The translations under genes were made by a program, and so were the position numbers. Of a stretch of DNA of 64,000 nucleotides, positions 10,237 through 20,098 are shown piece after piece; the stretch's first letter is position 1; each line of letters opens with the position of its first letter. The DNA is taken from assembly GCA_026127935.1 (NCBI GenBank), contig JAJSLL010000001.1, forward strand, positions 1-64,000. The letters run 5' to 3'. The DNA comes from Thermoplasmatales archaeon. Its GTDB lineage: Archaea; Thermoplasmatota; Thermoplasmata; Thermoplasmatales; GCA-001856825. Under the pieces are notes generated by a model. It saw only the letters and a program-made list of their open reading frames with translations, was not told the origin of the DNA and did no database searches.

Positions 10237-11007
10237 CTATCTCTTTTTTTCTTCGGGCAACTCGTACCACCTTACTTTCTCTCCTATTCTTGATCTCATC
10301 TTCCATTTCAGGGATTTGTCAGAGTGCTCGATGTCATCTACAAGCCCCCTAATCCTTTCCTGGACGAGTTTACCGTCCTCGGAGGATAGCGGAAGACTCT
10401 CGGCGAAGCTTCCCACCTTTGTCAAGTTACTCGTAAGTGTCTTGTAAGGGCCCCAGTCTTCAGCACACGACTTGACCAGAAAGTCTCTCGCAGAGTATCC
10501 CCTCTGATCTCTTTCGTCTATGTCTGCATATAGCAGCAATCTCACAAGGTCCCGCATATCTTTCTCGTTTATTTCAAAGATTTGCAGCTTTGTGAAAAGA
10601 AGCTCGCCAAGACCGATTGTTTCATCCGAGAAATTCAGCGATAGCGACAGATCGAGTGAGTGGCACATCTCAAATTTGTCTAGGAAGACGTCCAGCTGTT
10701 CACTCCCCTTCCGGAACAACAGTCTCGTGTCTCCATACAGTCCATTGAACGAATCGTTAGCCTGATAGCCGCAACTCTGAAGGGTCTGGTAGATCTTCTT
10801 CTTTTCCTTCCCTCTTCCAACAATGTCTATGTCTGCATACTTCCTCTGCAGGAAACTGTAATTGGTCTGACGATTGCTTTGAGATGTCCTATAGAAAATA
10901 GCCCAACCGCCTATAAGCTGGATATGGGCGCCGATCTCCCTTGCCTTTGTTATGATGCACTGGCAATCATCGCACTTTTGAACCTCTAGATCCTGAGAGA
11001 TCATCAA
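10237..11007 (-). CDS. predicted nucleotidyltransferase-fold protein
   Basis: 'IGAHIQLIGGWAIFYRT...RKYADIDIVGRGKE...LDVFLDKF' has the GG[WG]A and DxD pattern of the pol-beta/MNT NTase fold. Confidence 0.6.
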   Translation of the reverse strand: MMISQDLEVQKCDDCQCIITKAREIGAHIQLIGGWAIFYRTSQSNRQTNYSFLQRKYADIDIVGRGKEKKKIYQTLQSCGYQANDSFNGLYGDTRLLFRKGSEQLDVFLDKFEMCHSLDLSLSLNFSDETIGLGELLFTKLQIFEINEKDMRDLVRLLLYADIDERDQRGYSARDFLVKSCAEDWGPYKTLTSNLTKVGSFAESLPLSSEDGKLVQERIRGLVDDIEHSDKSLKWKMRSRIGEKVRWYELPEEKKR

Positions 11008-11011
11008 ACAC

Positions 11012-11983
11012 CTACCCCGTTACCAGTATCTGGTTCATGACTTTCCTATCCCTGAGAATCACCAGCCCACCATGAAGTACTCCCTCAGTATACTCGCTCC
11101 CCGGGTTTATGCACACCGTCTTGCCAATCTTATCTATCCCTCTCGATTCGTGGATGTGGCCATGTAGTGAAACTATCGGGGACCTCTCTTCTATGGCCCT
11201 CCTCACCGAGGTGCTGCCAACGTGGACCATAATCTGCTGCCCTCCCACGTTGGTGTATTTCAGATCCTTCTCTATCTTCGGTGCGAGGTCAAGATTCGTA
11301 TTGATCGGAGGAGGGTGGTACGCCAGTATCAGTTTATCGCTGGCATCGACCTGTGAAAGCTGCTTACTTATTATTTTCCACAGATCTTCCTCTTCGACGT
11401 CTCTGGGAGCATTCCACGGAGTCATATTTGCCTCGGAGATTCCTGCTATTTTGTACCCATCCATGTCGACTATCTTTTCTCCTATGTCCTGGGAGACCTC
11501 AGAATTGAAGTAATCCTCCAGGCCCCTCACGTCGTCATTCCCGGCCTCCATGTATAATTTGACCCCCGTAGGCTTCAACCTTTCATCCGCTATTTTCACC
11601 CATTCTTTGACTCTCTGAATCATGAGCTCGTGGAACACATCCATTTTCTTCTTTTGGTCCTGAGAGATTTCTCCGTATTCCTCTTTGGTCATGATCTTTG
11701 GATAATATCCCGTATCACTCTGTACCTTTATGAAACTCGAGACCTCTTCATCCGTATTAAGAGTTTTCTGCTGACCGAAGTAAGAGGTTTCATATGGCGG
11801 TTTACCATTACCAACTATTGGAATTATTGCCTTTCCCGTGATGTCTCCGCCAAATACCAGGCTATTGGCTTCGTACATCTTGGCTGCATTTAGAAACTTC
11901 TTAAATACGACGGTTGAACCGTGAAAATCAGAGGCGAAAAATATCTTTAAAGTTGGTTCCCTTTTTCCACTTTTTCCAAACAT
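11012..11983 (-). CDS. calcineurin-like metallophosphoesterase
   Basis: 'FFASDFHGS', 'LVFGGDITG', 'MEAGNDD', 'AYHPPP', 'SLHGHIHES', 'INPGSEY'. Confidence 0.88.
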   Translation of the reverse strand: MFGKSGKREPTLKIFFASDFHGSTVVFKKFLNAAKMYEANSLVFGGDITGKAIIPIVGNGKPPYETSYFGQQKTLNTDEEVSSFIKVQSDTGYYPKIMTKEEYGEISQDQKKKMDVFHELMIQRVKEWVKIADERLKPTGVKLYMEAGNDDVRGLEDYFNSEVSQDIGEKIVDMDGYKIAGISEANMTPWNAPRDVEEEDLWKIISKQLSQVDASDKLILAYHPPPINTNLDLAPKIEKDLKYTNVGGQQIMVHVGSTSVRRAIEERSPIVSLHGHIHESRGIDKIGKTVCINPGSEYTEGVLHGGLVILRDRKVMNQILVTG

Positions 11984-12125
11984 TTAAAGATATAACAGAA
12001 TAACCGTTAATAAATCTTTAGATGTCAATCACTCTTTTGTTCTGTACTCCAAAAATTTTGCTTTCGTAAGACTTATTTGGTACTTTATTCGTTATGTGTA
12101 AACGTTGGTTGCCGCATCATTACTA

Positions 12126-12450
12126 TTAAATAATCAATGCAAACGCGTACCCAAATGGCAGAAGAAAGTAAATCTGTCTGTCGAAGAGTTCTATTCCAGA
12201 GCTCAAGGAATGGTTGATGCGGCCAACAGAAAGGGTATTCATTTGAGAATGCATGGTGTCGCAGCCGTGTACCATTAAATAAGGGAGTCCAAGAGAGAGC
12301 GGAACCTCTTCCTGAATTTTGGAAGAATTGGGCAGGGTGTAAATCCATTTACCGATCTGGACTTGAAGGAATACAACGGTCTTATGGAGTATCAAATATC
12401 CACAAACCCTTTCCACGATTTCCATGAATTGATTAAAGTGGGCAACTAAC
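12126..12450 (+). pseudogene. degraded nucleotidyltransferase-like gene
   Basis: Own translation: MAEESK(+1 shift)LSVEEFYSRAQGMVDAANRKGIHLRMHGVAAVYH*IRESKRERNLFLNFGRIGQGVNPFTDLDLKEYNG..; frameshift plus in-frame TAA. Confidence 0.55.
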
Positions 12451-12482
12451 CTGAAGCTCCATAATCCCTATGTCAAGCGATT

Positions 12483-13598
12483 TCACTTTCGGAATTCTGG
12501 GGGATCTTTCCTGTAAGAGTATATCATTTCTTCATTCACCGTTACAGGCAATTTGGGAAAGAGCATCCTCTTTCCTCTCACCCGTTTCCTATCCACAAAC
12601 CTAGCTATCTCCTCATCCCTCATTACATCAGAAATCTTGTTGATTGGAGCGGCTGGAACGGATGTCTTTCTGAACAGTTTGAGCCACTGCTCCATGCCTC
12701 TCTTCATCATAACCGTTGTCAGAATAGGGATCAGTTGTTCCCTGTTCTCTACCCTCAGCTCATTTGTTAGGAATCTCTTGTCTCTCAGAAGATCTTTCCT
12801 GCCTATTGCGTTGCAGAATTTCTCCCAGTGATTGTTGTTTGCAACGGCTATCATTATCGTTCTGTCCTTTGTCTCGAACGGCTGATATGGGACTATCCCA
12901 GGGTGAGCAGTGCCTATTGGTTTGGGGTCTTTCCCCGTAGCCGCAAAGGATCCGAAGAGGAACGGCATTGAATAGAGTGCGCTTCCAATGAGCGGAATAT
13001 CCAACTTAACACTCCTCCGTCGCTTGCTCAAAGAACCTGAAAGTAGGTAGGCAAGAATTGTTGTCGCGCACAGATAGCCAGCGTATATGTCGACGGTAGA
13101 ATTTCCAACTCTCGCCAAGTTTTCCTCATCTCTCCCTGTTACGCTCATTAGACCGGATTCGCCCTGCATGAGGATGTCGTATCCGGGGAGACCTGAACGC
13201 CTGCCAATCCTGCCGTATCCAGAAATAGTCACGTACAGGATCTTTCTGTTCTTGGATCTTATAGTCCCATACCTTACTCCCAGCTTCTCCTCGACGCTTG
13301 GAAGGAAGTTGTGAATGAAGACGTCTGATTTCTTAACAAGGGAGTAGAGTCTCTGTCTATCCGCTTCATCTTTGAGATTGAGGAAAACCACGTCCTTGTT
13401 CCTGTTTACCGACAGGAAATATGAGCTCTCTTTCCCTATCATTGGTTGATAATTCCTCGTTTCATCCCCTCTTTTGGGATCTTCCACCTTTACTATCTCT
13501 GCTCCAAGGTCTGAAAGAAGCATCGTACAGAATGGTCCCGCCAGAACTCTTGATGCATCCAAAACTCTAACTCCTTCAAGTGGCAGTCTAATTGTCAT
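12483..13598 (-). CDS. CaiB/BaiF family (class III) CoA-transferase
   Basis: 'PLEGVRVLDASRVLAGPFCTMLLSDLGAEIVKVEDPKRGDETR', 'GYGRIGRRSGLPGYDILMQGESGLMSVTG'. Confidence 0.92.
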   Translation of the reverse strand: MTIRLPLEGVRVLDASRVLAGPFCTMLLSDLGAEIVKVEDPKRGDETRNYQPMIGKESSYFLSVNRNKDVVFLNLKDEADRQRLYSLVKKSDVFIHNFLPSVEEKLGVRYGTIRSKNRKILYVTISGYGRIGRRSGLPGYDILMQGESGLMSVTGRDEENLARVGNSTVDIYAGYLCATTILAYLLSGSLSKRRRSVKLDIPLIGSALYSMPFLFGSFAATGKDPKPIGTAHPGIVPYQPFETKDRTIMIAVANNNHWEKFCNAIGRKDLLRDKRFLTNELRVENREQLIPILTTVMMKRGMEQWLKLFRKTSVPAAPINKISDVMRDEEIARFVDRKRVRGKRMLFPKLPVTVNEEMIYSYRKDPPEFRK

Positions 13599-14058
13599 CT
13601 ATTCACCCCTAGTTCTATTCCCCGAGCGTGTTTAGTCGTGTGGTTTGATCTTCAGACTTGGCTCCCCCAATCTTTCCAGTACCATTTACCTCAACCATCA
13701 GATCATTCTCGCAGAGCTTCTTTTGATTGAAGCCAACTTATTCATTTTTGCGTTGAACCACACGGAATGCTAAACATTCTCTAAAGGAGTCTATGACTTG
13801 TTTGGATTTATACTTTAGAATCAATTCTTAGGAGTCAGTCCAATCCAAACGCTCCTTTCCTTTCTGCACAACCGATCTCGAAAATCCTAGTGAAAGAAAT
13901 TTCTTTGAACACTGCTGAAACAAAGGCCAACTATCTATTTTTTCCAAGATTCGTTCAATAGGGGACCAAATTTTCGTCTTTTCTCGCTTAAGCAAATTAA
14001 ATTTCCTAACTGTGCCTAATGATCACTAATAATTATATCGCCTGAAAACTTATTCATT

Positions 14059-14526
14059 ATGGACAACTTTGACAGAAGAATTCTCAGACTGCTCGAACAG
14101 GATGCGACCCTTTCTCTAAAAGAGATTGGAAAAAGGGTTGGCCTTTACTCTCCCTCTGCAGTTAGCAAGAGAATAGAAGGACTGAGGAAGAAAGGTTACA
14201 TTAAGAAGATATCAGCTACTCTGGATTTCTCAAAACTTGGGTTCAATTTTTACACCATGACGTTTGTGAGGGGAAAATATGGAACTCACTATAAGGACAA
14301 GATAGCGAGCAAGCTGATGGAGATACCGGGGATCGCATGCGTTTACTTTCTCCTGGGCGACATAGATTTCCTCTTGTACACCATCTCAAAGGACAAGGAT
14401 GAGTATTCAAAAATATTAGACAGGATCTCATCCATCCCGGAGATAGAGAGATCCGACACTAGAACGGTGCTCCAGTCCTACAGAGAAATGGACTTTTCCA
14501 CGGTTGACTTTTGGTCGACCTCCTAA
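14059..14526 (+). CDS. Lrp/AsnC family transcriptional regulator
   Basis: 'DNFDRRILRLLEQDATLSLKEIGKRVGLYSPSAVSKRIEGLRKKGYIKKISATLD' plus RAM-like C-terminus. Confidence 0.92.
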   Translation: MDNFDRRILRLLEQDATLSLKEIGKRVGLYSPSAVSKRIEGLRKKGYIKKISATLDFSKLGFNFYTMTFVRGKYGTHYKDKIASKLMEIPGIACVYFLLGDIDFLLYTISKDKDEYSKILDRISSIPEIERSDTRTVLQSYREMDFSTVDFWSTS

Positions 14527-16010
14527 GACTGATCTCCGTATATCTGGTAGTACCAGCTCTTTCTGGTCTGGCCGGTCAGGTCTACGTAGACATGCTTTAC
14601 CGTTGTGAATTCTTCTAGGGAATACTTCGAAGTGGACGCACCGTATCCCGACTTCTTCATTGGAGACCATGGCATTTCCGAGGGGATCGGAGCGTGATCG
14701 TTGACCCATACCGTCCCAAATCTCAGGTCTCTGGCTGCCATCATTGCCATTCTAATGTCCTTGGTCCATACGGACGAGGCTAGCCCGTACAAAACGTCGT
14801 TTGCTTTTTCTATGACTTCCTGGTACGTCTTGAATCTGAGTAGTACTGGTACCGGTCCAAAGATCTCCTCCTGCACGATCCGGGCCTTGTTGTTCTCAGT
14901 TGAAAATAGCGCGGGCCTCAAGAAGAATCCAGATTCGAATCCCCTTGAACCTCCCTCGTACAGAATTTCTGCTTCTTTCTTCCCGATCTCGATGTAGTCC
15001 TTCACCTTTGCCTGTTGCTCCTTTGAGATCAGCGGTCCCAGATCCGTTTTAGGATCTGTTGGATTTCCCACCCTGATCCTGCTCAGCTTTTCAATCATGA
15101 GCTTCTTGAATTTCTCGAAGACACCCTCCTGGATGTATATTCTGGTCGCTGCCCCGCAGTCCTGACCATTGTTTATGAGTCCTCCCACGACTGCACCTTC
15201 CGTGGCTGCGTCTAGGTCTGCGTCGTCAAAGACTATGAACGGCGCCTTACCTCCCAGCTCCAGGGAAAGTCTCTTGACGGAATCAGAAGCAAGGTTGGAT
15301 ATTTTCTTACCAACCTCGTTGGAACCGGTAAAGGCTATCATATCCACCTTGTCGCTTCTTGCAAGCTCTTCTCCCACCGCAGATCCTGACCCCGTGACAA
15401 CATTGAAGACTCCCTTGGGTATTCCAACCTTCTTGATGGCGCCTGCAAGCTCTAGCGCGGTTAGGGGAGTATAGCTCGCTGGTTTTACAACGACAGTGTT
15501 GCCCGCGGCTATTGCAGGGATTGCCCTCCAACCCACCATCATCAACGGATAATTCCACGGAGTTATGGCTGCAACCACTCCAACAGGTTCTCTCCTCAGC
15601 ATGCTTGTCCCATCGGGAACGTATTCTTTTGTAGCAACTCCTTCTATCAATCGCGTAGCACCCGCAAAGAACTTCAGGTTGTCTATTGTGTAAGCGATGT
15701 CGTAATCTATGACTTGCTTGACAGCTTTCCCAGTGTTTTGAAGCTCGATTTCCCCATACTTCACCATATTCTCTTCCAGGATTCTCGCAAGCTTCATTAC
15801 ATATTCAGCCCTGAAGGCTGGAGGTAGTTTTGACCATCCTCCTGAGTCAAATGCCGTTCTGGCTGCATCGATAGCAGCCCTCGCGTCTTCCTGTCCACCT
15901 CTCTGAATCTTTGCAACCGTCTGCTCGTTTGCAGGGTTGATCACATTCTGCTCTTCTTCCTTGTTTGACTTTACCCATTCGTTGTCGATAAATAGATCAT
16001 AACTCTTCAT
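14523..16010 (-). CDS. NAD(P)-dependent aldehyde dehydrogenase
   Basis: 495 aa; 'ITPWNYPLMM', 'FTGSNEVGKKI', 'LELGGKAPFIVFDDADLD', 'NNGQDCGAATRIYI'. Confidence 0.93.
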   Translation of the reverse strand: MKSYDLFIDNEWVKSNKEEEQNVINPANEQTVAKIQRGGQEDARAAIDAARTAFDSGGWSKLPPAFRAEYVMKLARILEENMVKYGEIELQNTGKAVKQVIDYDIAYTIDNLKFFAGATRLIEGVATKEYVPDGTSMLRREPVGVVAAITPWNYPLMMVGWRAIPAIAAGNTVVVKPASYTPLTALELAGAIKKVGIPKGVFNVVTGSGSAVGEELARSDKVDMIAFTGSNEVGKKISNLASDSVKRLSLELGGKAPFIVFDDADLDAATEGAVVGGLINNGQDCGAATRIYIQEGVFEKFKKLMIEKLSRIRVGNPTDPKTDLGPLISKEQQAKVKDYIEIGKKEAEILYEGGSRGFESGFFLRPALFSTENNKARIVQEEIFGPVPVLLRFKTYQEVIEKANDVLYGLASSVWTKDIRMAMMAARDLRFGTVWVNDHAPIPSEMPWSPMKKSGYGASTSKYSLEEFTTVKHVYVDLTGQTRKSWYYQIYGDQS

Positions 16011-16173
16011 GCAGTGTTCACATTAGTTACACATAATCAAAGAATAAAATTCCTTCATCGATTCTTACGCTTTCTCAATCAGAGAAAAGAATTCCACAGT
16101 ATCTCAGGAATGGAGAAGAAATTCCGTGGTTTTATGGAGAGAAGTGCGTGAATACGGCATGGATGGATGAGCC

Positions 16174-16680
16174 TCAGAGATATTTCATCATTGTGATCGC
16201 TGTATCATTGAAACCCATCTTTGGGTACAGATTCTTAGCTACCGGATTGAAACCAAATACGTTTAGCTGAACCCTCTTGGCTCCTTCTTTCTTGGCTATG
16301 TTCACAAGTTCCTTCATTGCTTCCTCGCCGTACCCTTTCCCTCTCCTGTCCTCATTGATGAAAATGTCCCAGAGGTATGTCTCCTTCATCACTCCTTCCC
16401 TGATCTCGTATCATACTGTTACAACCACCTTACTTCTTTCTACGATCTGCATGATGTGATGACCTTTTGTCGAAAGGCCTTCTGGAAGGAGGCTCCGCAT
16501 ATTTCTTTCAGCCTTTTCGTGTGTTATGTTCTCCTTCAGGATGCCTGCTTTCTTCATGTCTCTTGTATACGATTCAATTGAATATTTCCAGTAACTTGGG
16601 AAATCTTCAGAGGAGATCTGTTCAAAAAGTACCTGTTCTGACCATATTTTGAACCAATTAAAAGTAGATGAAGCGTTAAG
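16174..16680 (-). pseudogene. GNAT N-acetyltransferase interrupted by an in-frame TGA
   Basis: Reverse-strand reading: WSEQVLFEQISSEDFPSYWKYSIESYTRDMKKAGILKENITHEKAERNMRSLLPEGLSTKGHHIMQIVERSKVVVTV*YEIREGVMKETYLWDIFINEDRRGKGYGEEAMKELV..; TGA at 16411-16413, same frame continues. Confidence 0.75.
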
Positions 16681-17049
16681 ATTTGAGACGAAACGATATC
16701 TCGACAGTTAACTCCTAGATCGGTACTTTAAAATTGCAGTGCCGAACATAGTAAATTTACGACAATACCTCTTAGAAATTGAAAGGTGTACAAATTCAGA
16801 AGGCGTTCTGAGATAGATTCCCCGCTAAATGCGATTCCAGTTTGGCTATATTAATGATCTTTAGATGGATCAAGGATGTCAGAGCTCTTTGACCAAGGGT
16901 TTCCGATTAAGCCAAATTCATATTTTATACTTGCCCACTTTGGAGGAGTATCATATGGTACAGTATTATACGTACGAAGAAACTTGATGAGACGCAATCT
17001 TGAAAACACCCAGACCTCCGGAAGAAAAAAATATATGCAATTATAGAAT

Positions 17050-18063
17050 TTGTTTAAGTACTTTATTCGAATAATGAAACGTCAAATGAAATCAGAAATA
17101 AATAAGTACATCCCTACCAGAGCTGAAATATCAGCAATGAAGGCAGTTATCAAACTCCAGGGATCATCAATAAACGAACTTGGATCATTTATTGAAAAAT
17201 CTCAGGAATGGACTTCTCAGGTAGTTAGTAAGCTGGAAAGCAAAGGATTCGTGACAACCAATAGAAAGGGAATGACCAAGACTGTTGTACCTTCTTCTAC
17301 TGGTTTTGCAACATCCCTTTCTGAACTCGTCCAATCTGAACCATTTGTGCCTTGGGAGAACCTCCTCTCGGGTTCAAGATTAGCTATTCTCTTGGCAGCT
17401 ACGACAGGGGAAAAGAATTTCGTTTCAGACCTGAACCGAACAACCTCATGGAGAGCGAAGAAAGAACTGAGGATGCACGGTATTTCCCCTCTGATGATCG
17501 CTAACAAAGAAATGACCGATCAAAAGGTGGTGAAATTTGTAAGAGAATATGCGGAACATATTGGAGTCCAGTTCATTCACGGCTCTCTTCCGAGGGATGC
17601 CATCATCCTTTGGAAGAGCTGGTTTGAGTGCATTTTCAAATACCCTCTTGGAGAGAACAAGAACTTCCCCAAAGAAATCAACAACATCCAGCCCACTGCA
17701 TTTACTGCATTTCCAAGATACGGTTTGCAATTTTTGACGAATGAAGCATTTTACTACTTTAGTAGTTCAGAAAATAAGCTGACCAAGAATGACATTGTGC
17801 TCCACACACTTTTAGTGGACCCAGGTAATGTGACTAACGTTACATATGCCGTTCTCTTCATTCTCAAGAATTATAGGAAATCAGAAATGAGACAACTAAA
17901 GGTGGACGCACTTAAATATCAACTGGAAGGGTTGGTCGACCAAATAATAACCTATATCAGATCCTCTGGTAATGTTCGCACATCTTACTTCCCCAAATGG
18001 GATGAAATGAGCGAGATTGCAAGAGAATATAGAATAGAGGTGCAAATGTGGACACAACCGTGA
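17050..18063 (+). CDS. winged-helix (MarR-like) protein, putative antitoxin partner of the downstream NTase
   Basis: N-terminal wHTH 'SSINELGSFIEKSQEWTSQVVSKLESKGFVTTNRKG'; 16-nt overlap with the downstream NTase. Confidence 0.65.
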   Translation: MFKYFIRIMKRQMKSEINKYIPTRAEISAMKAVIKLQGSSINELGSFIEKSQEWTSQVVSKLESKGFVTTNRKGMTKTVVPSSTGFATSLSELVQSEPFVPWENLLSGSRLAILLAATTGEKNFVSDLNRTTSWRAKKELRMHGISPLMIANKEMTDQKVVKFVREYAEHIGVQFIHGSLPRDAIILWKSWFECIFKYPLGENKNFPKEINNIQPTAFTAFPRYGLQFLTNEAFYYFSSSENKLTKNDIVLHTLLVDPGNVTNVTYAVLFILKNYRKSEMRQLKVDALKYQLEGLVDQIITYIRSSGNVRTSYFPKWDEMSEIAREYRIEVQMWTQP

Positions 18064-18895
18064 GAAATTTCGATCCAAGTTACGTGAAAAAGGAGCTAGC
18101 AAGAGTCGACAAAACACTTCCTGAAAAAACAAAGATCTATGTCACAGGTGGTGCAGTGATGGCCTCTTCCGGCTTGAAGATCGGAACAAAGGACATCGAT
18201 GTCATCGTCGAATCTAGTAAAGCATTGAACAATCTGGTCTCTGCATTGTTAGAAGAGCAGTACTACACGGCGAGTAGAGCTAGTCTTCCTCCTCCCTACG
18301 TAGGTCTCTCGGCTGTGGTTCTGGAAAACTCACAGGGGTTTCGGTGGGATATCTTTTTGAAGATAGTTGCTAGAAAGTTGTTTCTTTCATCCGGAATGAA
18401 AAAAAGAGCCATGCTAATGTTTCAAGGCAAAAAACTCCTTCATACAGGCTCTCAAATGAGGACATTTTTCTACTGAAGGGTGTGACAGAGAGAGATCGCG
18501 ACCTGGACGATATGTTTACGATTTCAAAGACAGGCTTAGACTATGACGTGATCTACGAGGAGTGTGTATATCAGTCCAGAAAATCCTGAAGGATTTGGGA
18601 ATCAGCACTGTTCGGGCAGTGTGAAGATCTTAGAAAAAAGTACGATGTCGAGATACCATTCTTAAGGAAACTACGCAAACTGGCAGAAGAGGAAATTCTT
18701 CAGGTGAAGATACTGGAAAGTATCTACCATGGGGCATCTACAAAGGAGGCAGTACTGAATGACCTTAAAGGATTGCTTCCAGACGACCTGAAATTTGGGC
18801 TGAACCTGCTTGTCAAACGAAGGAAGATCGCACTATCTAACAATACAATAACCCTAACCGATAGTGCAAAGAAACACCAACTGACATTGCATTGA
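18048..18895 (+). pseudogene. nucleotidyltransferase (DUF6036-like) with frameshift and premature stop
   Basis: 'KIYVTGGAVMASSGLKIGTKDIDVIVESS' NTase motif; frame shifts near 18420-18450 to LSNEDIFLLKGVTERDRDLDDMFTISKTGLDYDVIYEECVYQSRKS*RIWESALFGQCEDLRKKYDVEIPFLRKLRKLAEEEILQVKILES..; TGA at 18587-18589. Confidence 0.7.
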
Positions 18896-19007
18896 TAATC
18901 ATTCTGTGTAGAACAAAAGCGAAGTCATATAGTATACTAGCATACTTTTAACTAATGTCATATAGTGTAATTATACATGGATAAAGAGGCCTTACGTTAC
19001 AAAGATT

Positions 19008-19150
19008 AAGAGTGTCGTAACTTTGACTAACTTGGTCCGATACCTTGAAGCGGCATACCTCATCTTCAATATTGAAAGGTTTTCTTTCAAACTGAAAGAG
19101 ATAATCAATGCCCCCAAGAAGATATATACAATTGACAATGGAATTGAAGT
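19008..19150 (+). pseudogene. fragment of archaeal DUF4143-type AAA ATPase
   Basis: Own translation KSVVTLTNLVRYLEAAYLIFNIERFSFKLKEIINAPKKIYTIDNGIE matches the 'YLEEAYLIF..ERFS.K.KE....PKKIY.IDNG' block. Confidence 0.6.
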
Positions 19151-19395
19151 GCACCCATACGGCAATTTACAGTACCCCCTCTCTTTATTTTGATCCATCC
19201 AATGAATAGAAATAGAGTAGACCTCTGGAGTTACCCAGAGGTCCCTCGTCAAACGTAGCCGGCGGATTTCCCACACTACGCTTACCGACTGCTTTCACGA
19301 CATGGTATTATGACTCCTCCCAAGATATGATGGCGGTTTACATTCAAGAAGGGTGAATCCGAGCTTCTGTATGTCTGAATATCGCCACTTGCATT

Positions 19396-19779
19396 GTGCT
19401 GTCTACAGTGCATGTTCATAAGACGGTTCTGCACATAGCTCCATACTCCATTGAACACTCTGGATGCCTGACTGTGAGCAAAGTAATTTCCCCCCATCCC
19501 CTCAGTATGGGAGTGAGTGCATCTCTTGCCTTTGTTGGTGTCATAGTGGATAGATTCCTAAGGTCGTTTGTGGTGGAAAGCTAAAGCACCCGACCTGGAA
19601 GATGTCCAGATGCAACAACTGTGGTAGAGACTACGAAAGGGACAGGTTAGCCTCACTGGCTGTCTCCCTACGCAATCCCTACCTCTGCGGAGAACCGTTC
19701 CCTATGAGTGCGATAGCCTCTTTTTCATCTGTGAAGGATGAATACCTGATATTCCTGGAACGGGTTCGACAGAGATGAG
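19396..19779 (+). mobile_element. remnant of TnpB/OrfB-like transposase (IS200/IS605 type)
   Basis: After a frameshift: KHPTWKMSRCNNCGRDYERDRLASLAVSLRNPYLCGEPFPMSAIASFSSVKDEYLIFLERVRQR*; CxxC zinc-ribbon half followed by RDxLAS. Confidence 0.5.
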
Positions 19780-20098
19780 ATATAATTCTCCTCCTTGAGT
19801 TTCTTATTCTTTTCAACAAGACGATCTATCATCTCCTGATCTCTTGGAATTTCTGCAAGAAGTCGATTCATGAACTATATATTACACCATGGATATACAT
19901 GTTTCCGATACTATGTTTGATAAAATACCATAGTCAAGCACAGGGGACTGATCAGTTACCTTCGAACGAAACCGTTATGCATAAAGATGCATAATGTTTT
20001 GCAAACGGAAAGCCACTTTCGTCCAAGATAAGTTGACACGAAACTCTGAGGAATTAGACCTATAGCAAATTATTAAATTTCGCAACTAATTCCAAATA

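Noticed and set aside
12085-12425. Two overlapping minus-strand ORFs (87 and 99 aa)
   Set aside because: The plus strand of the same segment reads as a degraded nucleotidyltransferase; the minus-strand products have no recognisable features.
16411-16413. TGA as a recoded Trp/selenocysteine codon in the GNAT gene
   Set aside because: TGA terminates several intact genes here (e.g. acs, agmatinase, CBS protein), no nearby SECIS-like structure was recognised, and a neighbouring gene is also broken; simple pseudogenisation is more economical.
18948-19276. Minus-strand ORFs 18948-19154 and 18992-19276
   Set aside because: The plus strand encodes the DUF4143 ATPase fragment; these are complementary-strand artefacts.
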